In this document: piece after piece, positions 24,360 to 33,143 of the stretch
How the letters are laid out: every line of letters starts with the position of its first letter
Position numbering within the stretch: position 1 is the first letter of the stretch
Source of the DNA: Paracoccus alcaliphilus
GTDB lineage: Bacteria; Pseudomonadota; Alphaproteobacteria; Rhodobacterales; Rhodobacteraceae
Direction: 5' to 3'
DNA: 64,000 nt
Assembly: GCF_028553725.1 (NCBI RefSeq)
Contig: NZ_CP067124.1
Location: 2,800,001-2,864,000, forward strand
The notes under the pieces: model-generated
The model's database searches: none
What the model was told of the DNA's origin: nothing
Seen by the model: only the letters and a program-made list of their open reading frames with translations
Translations under genes and position numbers: made by a program

Positions 24360-25097
24360 GTGGTGGACATGCTTGAAACCGCTCAGGGACGCAGCATCGC
24401 CTATCGGCAGCGTAAGGGGCGTGGCACCGGGGTTGTCTTTCTGGGCGGCTTCCGCTCGGACATGACGGGGACCAAGGCGGAATGGCTGGACGAATGGGCG
24501 CAGCGGACGGGGCGGCCGTTTCTGCGCTTCGACTATTCCGGGCATGGTGCCAGCAGTGGCGCGTTCGAGGATGGCTGCATCGGGCAGTGGTTCGCCGATG
24601 CCACCGCCGCGATCACGACGCTGACTGATGGGCCGCAGGTTCTGGTCGGCTCCAGCATGGGCGGTTGGATCAGCCTGTTGCTGTCACGCGCTATGCCGGA
24701 ACGGGTGGCGGGGCTGGTCACCATCGCCGCCGCGCCGGATTTCACCGAACAGGGGTACTGGGCCGGCTTCGACGAGGACCAACGACAGGTGCTGCTGCGC
24801 GAGGGGCGGATTGCCGTTCCCAGCGATTATGGCGACCCTTATGTCATCACCCGGCACCTGATCGAGGATGGCCGGGACCATCTGATCATGGACCGGGAAT
24901 TGCCGCTGCCCTTCCCGGTGCGGATGTTGCAGGGCACTGCGGATGAGGATGTTCCGGTCGATTGGGCGCTGCGGCTGCTGGATCACGCCAGGGGCGAGGA
25001 TGTCCGGCTGACGCTGATGAAGGGCGCGGATCACCGGTTTTCAACCCCCGAATGCCTGGAACTGATCGGGGCCAGCATCGAGGATCTGTCACGCTGA
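24360..25097 (+). CDS. Alpha/beta hydrolase
   Basis: A 245-residue hydrolase. The start is the GTG at 24360 with GGAGG five bases upstream. An ATG at 24369 is an alternative. It has the fold's landmarks: FLGGFRSDMTG oxyanion region, RFDYSGHGASSG, the nucleophile elbow VGSSMGGW (Ser near residue 99), a DEDVPVDWA acid turn and a final GADHRFS with the catalytic His. It is likely a thioesterase or esterase of the ABHD10-like type. The substrate is unknown. It ends at a bidirectional terminator. Confidence 0.85.
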   Translation: MVDMLETAQGRSIAYRQRKGRGTGVVFLGGFRSDMTGTKAEWLDEWAQRTGRPFLRFDYSGHGASSGAFEDGCIGQWFADATAAITTLTDGPQVLVGSSMGGWISLLLSRAMPERVAGLVTIAAAPDFTEQGYWAGFDEDQRQVLLREGRIAVPSDYGDPYVITRHLIEDGRDHLIMDRELPLPFPVRMLQGTADEDVPVDWALRLLDHARGEDVRLTLMKGADHRFSTPECLELIGASIEDLSR

Positions 25098-25104
25098 CAG
25101 ACAA

Positions 25105-25129
25105 AAGGCCGGGCATCGTGCCCGGCCTT
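25105..25129. terminator. Bidirectional Rho-independent terminator
   Basis: A 10 bp stem AAGGCCGGGC with GCCCGGCCTT around a 5-base loop. Leftward, the stem runs into TTTTGT, giving a good terminator for phaZ. Rightward it can end the hydrolase transcript. The two genes converge here. Confidence 0.8.
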
Positions 25130-25149
25130 GGTCGCCTTGGTGGGCGCGC

Positions 25150-26502
25150 TCAGACGGCGATCTTGCTGTTGTCACCGATCGAATCGCTGACGCCGCAATC
25201 GTCCTTGCGCGAACCGGCGGTCTTGCGGCGGCGCTTGGTCCGTTCGGGCTTGGCGTCGCTGGCATTGTCGTCGATGAAATCCAGCACCAGCGGGCGGATG
25301 TTCAGACGCCACGACTTGCCCGCGAAGATGCCGTAATGGCCCGCGCCGGGTTCAAGATGCTGAACCTTCTTCGAATCCGGCACGCCGCTGCACAGGTCCA
25401 GCGCGGCGACGCATTGGCCCGGCGCCGAGATATCGTCATTCGCGCCCTCGACCGTCATGATCGCGACATCCTTGATCTTGCTGATATCGACATGGCGGCC
25501 GTCCACCGTAAAGCGGTTCTGCGCGACTTCGAGATTCTTGAAGATCCGCTCGACCGTGGACAGATAGAATTCCGCCGTCATGTCCATGATCGCCAGATAT
25601 TCGTCATAGAACGTGTTGTGCTTGTCGCCTTCCGAGGCCGTGCCGCGCGCCTCGTTGAAGATCTTGTCGATGAAGGCCTTGGCATGGGTTTCCGCATTCA
25701 TCGCGATGAACGAGGACAGCTGCGCCAGACCCGGATAGACCATCCGCCCCGCGCCACGATATTTGAAGCCGACCGACTGGATCACCAGATGCTCCAGCTC
25801 TCCCATCGTCATGCGGTTGCCGAAATCCGTGACCTCGGTCGCAGCGGCGTCGGGATCGACGGGGCCCCCGATCAGGGTCAGGGTGCGGGGCTGGGCCTCG
25901 GGCTCCTGCTCGGCCAGCAACGCGGTGGCGGCCAGCGCCAGCGGCGCGGGCTGGCAGACGGCGATCACGTTGGTGTCGGGGCCAAGCACGCGGATGAAAT
26001 CCGCCAGATATTTGGTGTAATCCTCGACATCGAACTTGCCTTCGCTGACCGGGATGTCGCGGGCATTGTGCCAGTCGGTCACATAGACCTCGCAATCCGA
26101 CAGCAGCGAGGTCACGGTCGAACGCATCAGCGTCGCATAATGCCCCGACATCGGCGCCACCAGCAGCACCTTGCGCGGCATCGGTTCGCGGCGGGCGACG
26201 CGGAAATGGATCAGATCGCCAAAGACGCGCCGGGTGTGGCGTTCGACATAGACGATATGATCCTGCCCCTCGGCCCCGGCGATGGGCGGAATTTCCCAGT
26301 CCGGCTTGATGACCATGCGTGAAAAGCTGCGCTCGGTCACACGGCCCCATGCGCTCATCAGCTTGAAGGCCGGATGAGGGATCAGCGCAAAAGCGGGATA
26401 GGACGCGATGGCGCGGGCTGAAGCGCCCATCCATTCATTGGTATTCCGGATCGTTTCCATTGCGTCGTAGGAAATGATCCCCTTGACCCCTTTGATCGGC
26501 AT
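25150..26502 (-). CDS. phaZ: Intracellular polyhydroxyalkanoate depolymerase
   Basis: A 450-residue enzyme that breaks down stored poly-3-hydroxybutyrate. The nucleophile is a cysteine in VCQPAPLAL (Cys 183), as in intracellular PhaZ enzymes. The acid lies in VEGANDDISAP and the His in EPGAGHYGIFAG. An N-terminal YDAMETIRNTNEWMGASARAIASYPAF is the family hallmark. It lies divergently from phaC, sharing a 132 bp intergenic region with a near-match to the PhaR site at 26519-26529. A Lys/Arg-rich C-terminal tail may touch the granule. Confidence 0.93.
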   Translation of the reverse strand: MPIKGVKGIISYDAMETIRNTNEWMGASARAIASYPAFALIPHPAFKLMSAWGRVTERSFSRMVIKPDWEIPPIAGAEGQDHIVYVERHTRRVFGDLIHFRVARREPMPRKVLLVAPMSGHYATLMRSTVTSLLSDCEVYVTDWHNARDIPVSEGKFDVEDYTKYLADFIRVLGPDTNVIAVCQPAPLALAATALLAEQEPEAQPRTLTLIGGPVDPDAAATEVTDFGNRMTMGELEHLVIQSVGFKYRGAGRMVYPGLAQLSSFIAMNAETHAKAFIDKIFNEARGTASEGDKHNTFYDEYLAIMDMTAEFYLSTVERIFKNLEVAQNRFTVDGRHVDISKIKDVAIMTVEGANDDISAPGQCVAALDLCSGVPDSKKVQHLEPGAGHYGIFAGKSWRLNIRPLVLDFIDDNASDAKPERTKRRRKTAGSRKDDCGVSDSIGDNSKIAV

Positions 26503-26634
26503 GGCAGGTTACCCTTTGCTGCGTTGCGGCGGTCACTCTGCGCTTGGCAAGTTGCGGGGATACGGGAAAAGCCGGGTTTACGCCTGGACCGCCCTGCGCA
26601 TATGATAGGGTGGTATTAGGGGGGATCAGGTTTC

Positions 26635-28773
26635 ATGGCAAGCAGATCGGGACCAGCCGCCACCGGCCGCAAGCAGGCTTCGCGCGCAAAATCGGCATCG
26701 AAAGAATCCGCCGAAACGCAGAAAAAACAAGGGGCAAAGCCCATTGCGGCAGGGGTTTCCTCTGCCGCCGTCACGGCCAAACCTGACGTTGCGTCAACGT
26801 CAGCAAAACCCGCCCGCAAACGCACGCCAAAGGCCGTATCCGCAGATGCAGCGGCGCAGAAAAAGCCTGCCGCACGGCCTCGGAAAGCCGCCGCCAGACC
26901 CGCAGCAGAGGCCACGAAACCAGCCGCGACGGCGCAGGTTCCGCCCGCTTCCGGGACTGACGATGCGCCCACCATGCAAGAGGCGCTGAACCTGCTTGGC
27001 CTCGGCGTCAAGGCGCCCACCGCCCAGAAGCTGACCCAGAATATCGAACGGATCGACGCCCTGTCGCAGCGGCTGATGGCGGCGCTTGGCGAACGCATCA
27101 AGCATGATCCGGGTGTCGAGGGGCCGGGGCCGGATCTCTATCTGACTGCCGCCGGGGCCTGGATGAAGACGATGGCTGAGCAGCCCGCCCGGGTGATCGA
27201 GCAGCAGGTGAATTTCTGGGGCGAGACGCTGAAACACTATACCCGCGCGCAATCGGCGCTGGCGCGGGGCCAGCTGACCGTCACCGATGACGAGGATGAC
27301 AGCCCGCAGGACAAGCGGTTCAAACATCCCTTGTGGCACAGCCATCCCTTTTTCAACTTCGTGATGAAGCAATACCAGATCAACGCAAAGGCGATGCGCG
27401 AGGCCGCGCAGGATCTGGAACTGCCCGACGAGGTCGCGCGCCGCCGTGTCAACTGGCTGACCAATCAGGTCATCGACATGCTGGCGCCGACCAATTTCCT
27501 GGCCACCAATCCCGACGCGCTGGAAAAGGCGATCGAGACCGAGGGCGAAAGCCTTGTGCGCGGTCTCGAAAACCTTGTGCGCGATGTCGAACGCCACGGC
27601 GGCGAGATGATCGTGTCGCTGGCCGACCGTGATGCGTTTTCCGTGGGCGAGAATATCGGCACCTCTGAAGGTCGCGTCGTCCACCGCACCCCCCTGTTCG
27701 AGCTGATCCAGTACAGCCCCGCCACCGAACAAGTGCATGCGCTGCCGGTGGTGATCTTTCCGCCCTGGATCAATAAGTTCTATATTCTTGACCTGAAGCC
27801 GCAGAACAGCCTGATCCGCTGGCTGGTCGAGCAGGGCTATACCCTGTTCGTCGTCAGCTGGAAAAACCCCGACGCCAGCTATGCCGAGACCGGGCTGGAG
27901 GATTACATCACCGCCTATATCGAGGCGATGGACAAGGTTCAGGCCGTGACCGGGCAAAAGCAGCTGAACGCGGTCGGCTATTGCATCGCGGGCACGACCC
28001 TGTCGCTGGCGCTGGCGTTGCTGAAACAGCGCGGGGATCAGCGCGTGAACTCGGCCACCTTTTTCACCACCCTGACGGATTTCTCTGAACAGGGCGAATT
28101 CACCACCTTCCTGCAGGACGATTTCGTCAACGGCATCGGCGACGAGATCGAACGTCACGGCATGCTGATGGCGCCGCTGATGTCGCGCACCATGAGCTTT
28201 CTGCGCGCCAATGATCTGGTCTGGGGGCCTGCGATCCGCAGCTATATGCTGGGCGAGGCGCCGCCCGCCTTCGATCTGCTGTTCTGGAACGGCGACAGCA
28301 CCAACCTGCCGGGCCGCATGACGATGCAATATCTGCGCGGCCTGTGCCAGAGCAACGATTTCGCCGGCGACGGCTTCGATATCCTGGGCCACAGGCTGCA
28401 CCTGTCCGATGTCACCGTGCCGCTTTGCGCCGTGGCCTGCGAAGGTGACCATATCGCCCCGTGGAAGGATTGCTGGCGCGGCGTGGCGCAGATGGGCTCG
28501 GACGACAAAAGCTTCATCCTGTCGGAATCGGGTCATGTCGCCGGGATCGTCAACCCGCCCAGCAAGAAGAAATACGGCCACTATACCGGCGGTCGCGATT
28601 TCACCAACGGCTTTCAGGCCTGGCGCGATTCCTCCAGCTTTGGCGAAGGCAGCTGGTGGCCGGTCTGGGGCGAGTGGCTGGCGAATCGTTCCGGTGAAAA
28701 AGTGCCGGCCAGACAGCCGGGCGAAGGGTTGGGGCCAGCGCCCGGCACTTATGTCCACGAACGCGCCCTCTGA
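26635..28773 (+). CDS. phaC: Class I polyhydroxyalkanoate synthase
   Basis: A 712-residue polymerase that links hydroxyacyl-CoA units into PHA. The catalytic triad is Cys 450 in GYCIAGT, Asp 605 in CEGDHIAPW and His 634 in SESGHVAGIVNPP. The catalytic core matches class I enzymes. Residues 1 to about 110 are an Ala/Lys/Pro-rich basic extension absent from shorter homologues, possibly a DNA- or granule-binding tail. It is followed by phaP and phaR in the same direction. Confidence 0.95.
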   Translation: MASRSGPAATGRKQASRAKSASKESAETQKKQGAKPIAAGVSSAAVTAKPDVASTSAKPARKRTPKAVSADAAAQKKPAARPRKAAARPAAEATKPAATAQVPPASGTDDAPTMQEALNLLGLGVKAPTAQKLTQNIERIDALSQRLMAALGERIKHDPGVEGPGPDLYLTAAGAWMKTMAEQPARVIEQQVNFWGETLKHYTRAQSALARGQLTVTDDEDDSPQDKRFKHPLWHSHPFFNFVMKQYQINAKAMREAAQDLELPDEVARRRVNWLTNQVIDMLAPTNFLATNPDALEKAIETEGESLVRGLENLVRDVERHGGEMIVSLADRDAFSVGENIGTSEGRVVHRTPLFELIQYSPATEQVHALPVVIFPPWINKFYILDLKPQNSLIRWLVEQGYTLFVVSWKNPDASYAETGLEDYITAYIEAMDKVQAVTGQKQLNAVGYCIAGTTLSLALALLKQRGDQRVNSATFFTTLTDFSEQGEFTTFLQDDFVNGIGDEIERHGMLMAPLMSRTMSFLRANDLVWGPAIRSYMLGEAPPAFDLLFWNGDSTNLPGRMTMQYLRGLCQSNDFAGDGFDILGHRLHLSDVTVPLCAVACEGDHIAPWKDCWRGVAQMGSDDKSFILSESGHVAGIVNPPSKKKYGHYTGGRDFTNGFQAWRDSSSFGEGSWWPVWGEWLANRSGEKVPARQPGEGLGPAPGTYVHERAL

Positions 28774-28840
28774 TTGCAAAAATAATATCCCGCCTTCTCA
28801 GGTTGATGCGCAAAACAGGCGACTGTGGTAGGCTTTTATT

Positions 28841-28880
28841 CTGCAATGCAGCAAAAATAACTTGAAATGCTGCGCCGCAG
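28841..28880 (+). promoter_or_regulatory. Two CTGC-N3-GCAG sites upstream of phaP (PhaR operators)
   Basis: CTGCAATGCAG lies at 28841-28851 and CTGCGCCGCAG at 28870-28880. The second is the centre of a longer palindrome, ATGCTGCGCCGCAGCAT. A CTGC-N3-GCAG type element is the binding motif reported for PhaR in Rhodobacterales, as I recall it. They lie 74 to 114 bp before phaP, fitting repression of phaP by PhaR until granules titrate it. Confidence 0.75.
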
Positions 28881-28954
28881 CATGCATATTGAGGCAGTGA
28901 TAGAAATCACGCGGTGGCCCCAATCCATCACCCGCCGCGGAAATGGAGATTGAA

Positions 28955-29410
28955 ATGGCTAAGACCCCCGACTTCACCAAGACCCTGCAAGACCTGTTCT
29001 CGAACTTCCCGGTTGACACCTCTTCGGTGAAAGAGGCGGTGAAATCGCAGGCCGTCCTGAACGAAAAACTGGCCCGCGTCGCCCTGTCGGCTGCCGAGCG
29101 TTCGACCGAGATTTCGGCCCAGTGGGCCAAGGACACCTTCGCCCGCATCGGCGAACTGGCCGCCCCCAAGGAAGAGCCCGCCGATTACGCCAAGGCGATG
29201 ACCGATTTCGCGTCGGCCTCGGCTGAAGTCGCCGCCGAGCATATCGCCTCGTTCGGCGAAGTCGCCAAGAAAGTTCAGATGGACACCGTCGATCTGATGC
29301 TGACCGCTGGCAAGGACATTGCTTCGGACGCCCAGAAAGTGGCCGAAAAAGCGACCCGCGAAACGCAGGCCGCCGTCAAGAAAGCCACGACCGCTGCCGC
29401 CGCGAAATAA
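28955..29410 (+). CDS. phaP: Phasin
   Basis: A 151-residue PHA granule coat protein. The ATG at 28955 has GGAG seven bases upstream, better than the in-frame ATG at 28943. It is almost entirely amphipathic helix with heptads, for example AVLNEKLARVALSAAERSTEISAQWAKDTFARIGEL, and an Ala/Lys-rich C-terminus, as expected for a phasin. It limits granule size and blocks non-specific binding. Tandem PhaR-like sites precede it and a strong terminator follows. Confidence 0.93.
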   Translation: MAKTPDFTKTLQDLFSNFPVDTSSVKEAVKSQAVLNEKLARVALSAAERSTEISAQWAKDTFARIGELAAPKEEPADYAKAMTDFASASAEVAAEHIASFGEVAKKVQMDTVDLMLTAGKDIASDAQKVAEKATRETQAAVKKATTAAAAK

Positions 29411-29437
29411 TCCGGCGCCGATCGTCTGATCTTGTGG

Positions 29438-29462
29438 AAAGGGGGCCTTGCGCCCCCTTTTC
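29438..29462 (+). terminator. Rho-independent terminator after phaP
   Basis: A 9 bp stem AAAGGGGGC with GCCCCCTTT, loop CTTGC, followed by a T-run. This strong terminator allows phaP to be expressed at a level independent of phaR. Confidence 0.85.
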
Positions 29463-29544
29463 CTATTCCGGCCGGGCCCGCGCCCCGGCATCCCTGCCGA
29501 TCCTGTCGATTACGGCAGGTGCAGAATTTTTCTTTGCCTTTTCG

Positions 29545-29555
29545 CTGCGCTGCAC
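29545..29555 (+). promoter_or_regulatory. Near-match PhaR site upstream of phaR
   Basis: CTGCGCTGCAC matches the CTGC-N3-GCAG pattern in all but the last base. It lies 41 bp before the phaR start, fitting autoregulation. A similar one-mismatch site, CTGCGTTGCGG, lies at 26519-26529 beside the phaZ start. Confidence 0.45.
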
Positions 29556-29595
29556 TCATCATGCGGGAAATGTGACTGCCGAAAGGGGCCGATGA

Positions 29596-30210
29596 ATGGC
29601 CACAAATGCCGCGCCGCTTCTGATCAAACGTTATGCCAGCCGTCGGCTTTATAACACCGAAACAAGCGATTACGTCACGCTGGAGGATATCGCCGCCTTC
29701 ATCCGCGACGGCCGCGAGGTCAAGATCGTGGATCTCAAATCCGGCGACGATCTGACGCGCCAATACCTGCTGCAGATCATCGCCGAGCATGAAAGCCGCG
29801 GCGAAAGCGTCCTGCCAGTCGATGTCCTGACCGATCTGGTCCGCAGCTATGCCACCAACGCGCATTCGGTGGTGCCGCAATTCCTGGCCGCCAGTTTCGA
29901 GATGCTGCGCGAAAGCCAGTCGAAGCTGATGGAGAACATGACCACCATCCCCAACCCGATGAGCGGCATGGCCGGTTTCGAGGCGCTGCAACGTCAGCAG
30001 CAGATGTTCCTGAAGGCGATGATGGGCGGCTGGCGCAGCACCGGCTCGGCCCCCGACCCCGAGGATCTGCACGACGGCGCAGGCAATTCCGCGTCTCCGA
30101 CAGCGCCCTCTTCCGGCAATGGCGATACGGGGGCCGGCGACGACGCAGACGACATGAGCGAGATACGCCGGCAACTTGCGGAACTTCAGAACCGCATCTC
30201 CAAGCTCTGA
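29596..30210 (+). CDS. phaR: PHA synthesis repressor
   Basis: A 204-residue regulator. The N-terminal DNA-binding domain contains [30 protein letters not shown], the family signature, then [33 protein letters not shown]. Residues about 85 to 150 form the PHB-accumulation regulatory helix that also binds granules. The acidic C-terminus ends in a short coiled coil ([16 protein letters not shown]). It represses phaP and itself and is released when it binds PHA. Confidence 0.94.
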   Translation: MATNAAPLLIKRYASRRLYNTETSDYVTLEDIAAFIRDGREVKIVDLKSGDDLTRQYLLQIIAEHESRGESVLPVDVLTDLVRSYATNAHSVVPQFLAASFEMLRESQSKLMENMTTIPNPMSGMAGFEALQRQQQMFLKAMMGGWRSTGSAPDPEDLHDGAGNSASPTAPSSGNGDTGAGDDADDMSEIRRQLAELQNRISKL

Positions 30211-30233
30211 CTTGCGTCTGCTTTTGCGACGGG

Positions 30234-31955
30234 CTAGATGATCCCGACGGAGCGGTGGCCGAGTGGTCGAAGGCGCACGCCTGGAAAGTGTGTAGGCGGG
30301 GAACCGTCTCGAGGGTTCGAATCCCTCTCGCTCCGCCACTTCGGAACAAAACCGGGAACGCCGATTCCCGCCGATTTCCCTCCCTTGGCGGCTACCAGCG
30401 TCCTCAACAGGACGTTTTTGCTTCCTTTGATGTAGATCGCGTCGTCTGCGACCTCGACGTGTTGGGCGAAGGCCCGGACGTGTTCCCGCCGATAGCCGCC
30501 CTTTCCAAGCCGCAGTCGGGTGCGTGCTTCGCTCGCCAGTTCCCGCACGGCTGCCCCGGTGAGGCGCTGGTGGGTAGAGCTTGCGAGCATGGCTTCGATC
30601 CGCGTGGCATCGGCCCGCGCCTGATCCCGAAGCGCCGTGAGGCCCGCGATGCGCTCGCCAAGGGAAGACTCGGCCGGGTCGAGCGAACCGGCTTCAATGG
30701 CATCGTAGAGGCGCTTGAGGCGGTTGTCGGCCTCGGCCGCGCGATGGTTCAACTCGGCAATATGCTGGCTGCGCCGCTCGACGCCTTCCTGCCGGCGATC
30801 CAGAAGCGAGGCGAGAACGTCTTCGATCCGCTCGGGGTCGAGAAGCCTTTCCTCGATATGCGTCACCACCATGCGGTCGAGCTTATCCATCGGGATCGCG
30901 CGGCCCTTGCAGCCTGTGTCGCCCTGCCGTGCCCGAATCGAGCAAGCATAGTAGCGATACCGGCCGTTCTTGCCGGTGCGCAGCGTCATTGCGCCTCCGC
31001 AATTGCCGCAATGGCAGATGCCGGTCAGCAGGTTCGGGCCGCTGACGACGCGCGGCGGCGTCACCTTCGGATTGTTGACCTTCAAGCGATTCTGCACGGC
31101 CTCGAATATCTCAAGGTCGATCAGCGGCGGCACGGCGACGGTGACGATTTCCTCCTCCGGCTTCACCACGCCCTTATTGGAGCGGCGATTGAAGCGATGC
31201 TCGCCGATATAGGTGCGCCGGGTCAGGACACGGTGAAGCTGGCCGATGCCCCAACGCCCGCCGTTGCGGGTAAACATGCGGTGCTTGTTCAGGTGATTGA
31301 CGATGTTCTTGACGCCCATGGGGCCGGACGTGCCGTCGCCTTCCGATGCAAGGCGGAAAATCAGCCGCACGGTGTCGGCATGGAGCGGGTCGATCTCCAG
31401 CTTCTTCTTCATCTTCGCGCCGCGCTGCTCGGCATCGACGACACGGTAGCCGATGGGCGGCAGGGAGCCGTTCCAGAAGCCTTGCCGGGCGTTCTCCTTC
31501 AAGGCGCGCATGACGTGCTTGCCGTTCTCCTTCGACTGGTATTCGTCGAACAGCGCCATGATCTGCCGCATCATGACGTGCATGGGGTCGTCGCCCATCT
31601 CCTGCGTGATGGACACCAGCTTGACGCCGTTCTTGGCGAGCTTCCTGACGTTGAACTCCAGCTCGAAGTGATCGCGGAAGAACCGGCTGAACGAATGGAC
31701 CACGACGACATCGAAGGGCGCGGGCTTGGACGTGCCGGCCTCGATCATCCGTTGGAACTCGGGGCGGCGGTCATTGGTGGCCGAAGCGCCGGCTTCCACG
31801 AAGGTTTCGACAAGCTGGTAGCCGCGCGAGACACAATAAGCCTCGCCCTGCTTGCGCTGGTCGGGGATCGACACGTCATGCTCGGCCTGCCGCGTGGTGG
31901 AAACGCGCAGGTAGAGCGCGGCGCGCAGCGCAACATGGGGACTTTGCATATTCAT
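30234..31955 (-). CDS. Large serine recombinase of the ICE
   Basis: A 573-residue recombinase. The resolvase domain has the nucleophile Ser 19 in [10 protein letters not shown] and SFSRFFRDH. The recombinase domain follows ([24 protein letters not shown]). A zinc ribbon has Cys at 316, 319, 338 and 349, and a coiled coil is near 400 to 480. It inserts and excises the element without needing long homology. The last 35 codons are antisense to tRNA-Ser(GGA), so the C-terminus is borrowed from the attachment site. Its ATG overlaps the TumA-like stop. Confidence 0.9.
   Translation of the reverse strand: MNMQSPHVALRAALYLRVSTTRQAEHDVSIPDQRKQGEAYCVSRGYQLVETFVEAGASATNDRRPEFQRMIEAGTSKPAPFDVVVVHSFSRFFRDHFELEFNVRKLAKNGVKLVSITQEMGDDPMHVMMRQIMALFDEYQSKENGKHVMRALKENARQGFWNGSLPPIGYRVVDAEQRGAKMKKKLEIDPLHADTVRLIFRLASEGDGTSGPMGVKNIVNHLNKHRMFTRNGGRWGIGQLHRVLTRRTYIGEHRFNRRSNKGVVKPEEEIVTVAVPPLIDLEIFEAVQNRLKVNNPKVTPPRVVSGPNLLTGICHCGNCGGAMTLRTGKNGRYRYYACSIRARQGDTGCKGRAIPMDKLDRMVVTHIEERLLDPERIEDVLASLLDRRQEGVERRSQHIAELNHRAAEADNRLKRLYDAIEAGSLDPAESSLGERIAGLTALRDQARADATRIEAMLASSTHQRLTGAAVRELASEARTRLRLGKGGYRREHVRAFAQHVEVADDAIYIKGSKNVLLRTLVAAKGGKSAGIGVPGFVPKWRSERDSNPRDGSPPTHFPGVRLRPLGHRSVGII
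30249..30338 (+). tRNA. tRNA-Ser(GGA)
   Basis: A 90-nt class II tRNA from GGAGCGG to an encoded CCA. The anticodon loop CTGGAAA gives GGA. The long variable arm and GGTTCGAATCC T-arm are intact. The element on its 3' side begins with the recombinase, marking this as the likely integration site. No second copy of the 3' end is seen up to 64000. Confidence 0.95.
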
Positions 31956-32341
31956 GACCGGACTCCTTCCGCCGTGCGACGTTCTATCAGCGGCAATTCC
32001 AGCTCCACGCGGTCATGCAGCACCTTAGGGACGAGCTTCTGGCCCTCGCCGGGGTCCATACGGATCAGGCCGTAGCTCGCCATCTTCTTGAGGGTTCGGG
32101 ACAGGTTAGGCTTCGCCCGTCCCGTGATCCGCGACAGTTCCTCCAGCGAACCGGGTGACTGCTCGTCGATGACGCGCAGCAACTCGCGGTTCCCGCTCGA
32201 AAGGAGCTGCGCGAAGGATTCCATGGATGTGAACCACACCTTCGGATCGTCGGGTGCGGGCTTTTCCTCGCCTTTGGCGATCCGCATGGTGCGCGCCTTC
32301 ATCTCGTCGTAGTCGGCAATCCCGACTTTCAATGTGGTCAT
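31952..32341 (-). CDS. TumA-like antitoxin (MarR-type helix-turn-helix)
   Basis: A 129-residue DNA-binding protein. Residues about 55 to 95 (RELLRVIDEQSPGSLEELSRITGRAKPNLSRTLKKMASYGLIRM) form a winged helix-turn-helix of the type paired with TumE toxins (HVO_A0114-like). It overlaps the toxin gene upstream and the recombinase downstream by 4 bp each. It probably neutralises TumE and represses the operon, linking the recombinase to the toxin pair. Confidence 0.7.
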   Translation of the reverse strand: MTTLKVGIADYDEMKARTMRIAKGEEKPAPDDPKVWFTSMESFAQLLSSGNRELLRVIDEQSPGSLEELSRITGRAKPNLSRTLKKMASYGLIRMDPGEGQKLVPKVLHDRVELELPLIERRTAEGVRS

Positions 32342-32691
32342 GTTACGCCTCGTTCCTTCAACACCGCGTCCGCCGCCTGCCAGAAGTCGGCCAGCAGCGT
32401 GGCCGCATCCTCGTAGGCGTAGGGCTTCACGGTCTGGAGGCGATGCCGGTGGTCCATCGGCTCGCCCCGCCTTCCTCGGCCGACCGGATGGGCGTTATCG
32501 AATCCGACCAACCGTTCGCCCGAAGGCCCGTGAAGCGTGAGCGAATAATCGAGGCCGTGCGGCTTTTCCGGCGAGGCCGGAACGCGGGTGACGACGAACT
32601 TCACCCAATGGCCGCCCTCGGGATCGACAACGAGCACCTGTCCGTCGAGGTCCAGAAGCGTGTCGAGGCTCGGGTCACGATCCTCGCTCAT
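32338..32691 (-). CDS. TumE-like toxin (DUF6516 family)
   Basis: A 117-residue protein with the DUF6516 pattern: GHWVKFVVTRVPASPEKPHGLDYSLTLHGPSGERLVGFDNAHPVG, then the DHRHRLQTVKPYAYEDAATLLADFW region. These are toxins paired with a helix-turn-helix antitoxin on mobile elements. The reported biochemical target is not something I can confirm from the sequence. The gene sits between its antitoxin and an upstream gene, all by ATGA overlap. Confidence 0.7.
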   Translation of the reverse strand: MSEDRDPSLDTLLDLDGQVLVVDPEGGHWVKFVVTRVPASPEKPHGLDYSLTLHGPSGERLVGFDNAHPVGRGRRGEPMDHRHRLQTVKPYAYEDAATLLADFWQAADAVLKERGVT

Positions 32692-33008
32692 GGCTTAGTG
32701 TTATCATCGGAGGATAACCGTTGCAAGTCCTGATTGCCAGGATCGTCGATTGGGCCGAACAGTCGGTCGAGCACGTCACCGAAATACCGCTCGAAGATTT
32801 GCAGTTCTTCCTCGGTGATCGGCACCTTCTCGGGCCAGTCGTCGAAGACAGGCAACGACACCACATCGACGATGCGAAGCGGCGACCTGCGGCGCTCCCG
32901 GCCGTCCGGCGTAGGTTCGTCGGCATAGTCGAAAAGATCGTCGGGAAGTGTCTCGGGGACCGGCTGTCGCGGTCGCCCTTTGCGGGCGCGACGGCGCTCT
33001 GCACACAT
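32688..33008 (-). CDS. Hypothetical ICE protein, first gene of recombinase operon
   Basis: A 106-residue protein with a basic N-terminus (CAERRRARKGRPRQ) and an acidic middle (ITEEELQIFERYFGDVLDRLFG). It is coupled by ATGA to the TumE-like gene. It has a good ribosome binding site (AAGGAGGATTCC). The region 54 to 120 bp upstream contains the 67 bp repeat shared with the repA operon. The function is unknown. Confidence 0.6.
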   Translation of the reverse strand: MCAERRRARKGRPRQPVPETLPDDLFDYADEPTPDGRERRRSPLRIVDVVSLPVFDDWPEKVPITEEELQIFERYFGDVLDRLFGPIDDPGNQDLQRLSSDDNTKP

Positions 33009-33061
33009 GGAATCCTCCTTGGTTCTGGTGGATTCCGGGGCGCTGTAGGCCCCGGAATTGG

Positions 33062-33128
33062 GCGAACCATGGAGGGCAGTCGGCGGGCTGTAGCGTGCCG
33101 CATTTGCGTCTATGCGCTGGCGGCACCC
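33062..33128 (-). repeat. 67 bp repeat copy A, upstream of recombinase operon
   Basis: The copy begins GCGAACCATGG and contains nested inverted repeats: outer GTGCCGC (33095) with GCGGCAC (ends 33126), inner GCGT...GCGC. It matches copy B at 57841 over most positions with the same internal spacing. It lies 54 bp before the first gene of the recombinase/toxin operon. It is probably a shared regulatory or structural site. Confidence 0.75.
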
Positions 33129-33143
33129 CTGCCGGGATGGGAC

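Noticed and set aside
30255-32075. A 606-codon open frame on the plus strand
   Set aside because: It is the antisense of the serine recombinase and the tRNA. Its composition is that of a GC-rich shadow frame, and the minus strand carries catalytic motifs.
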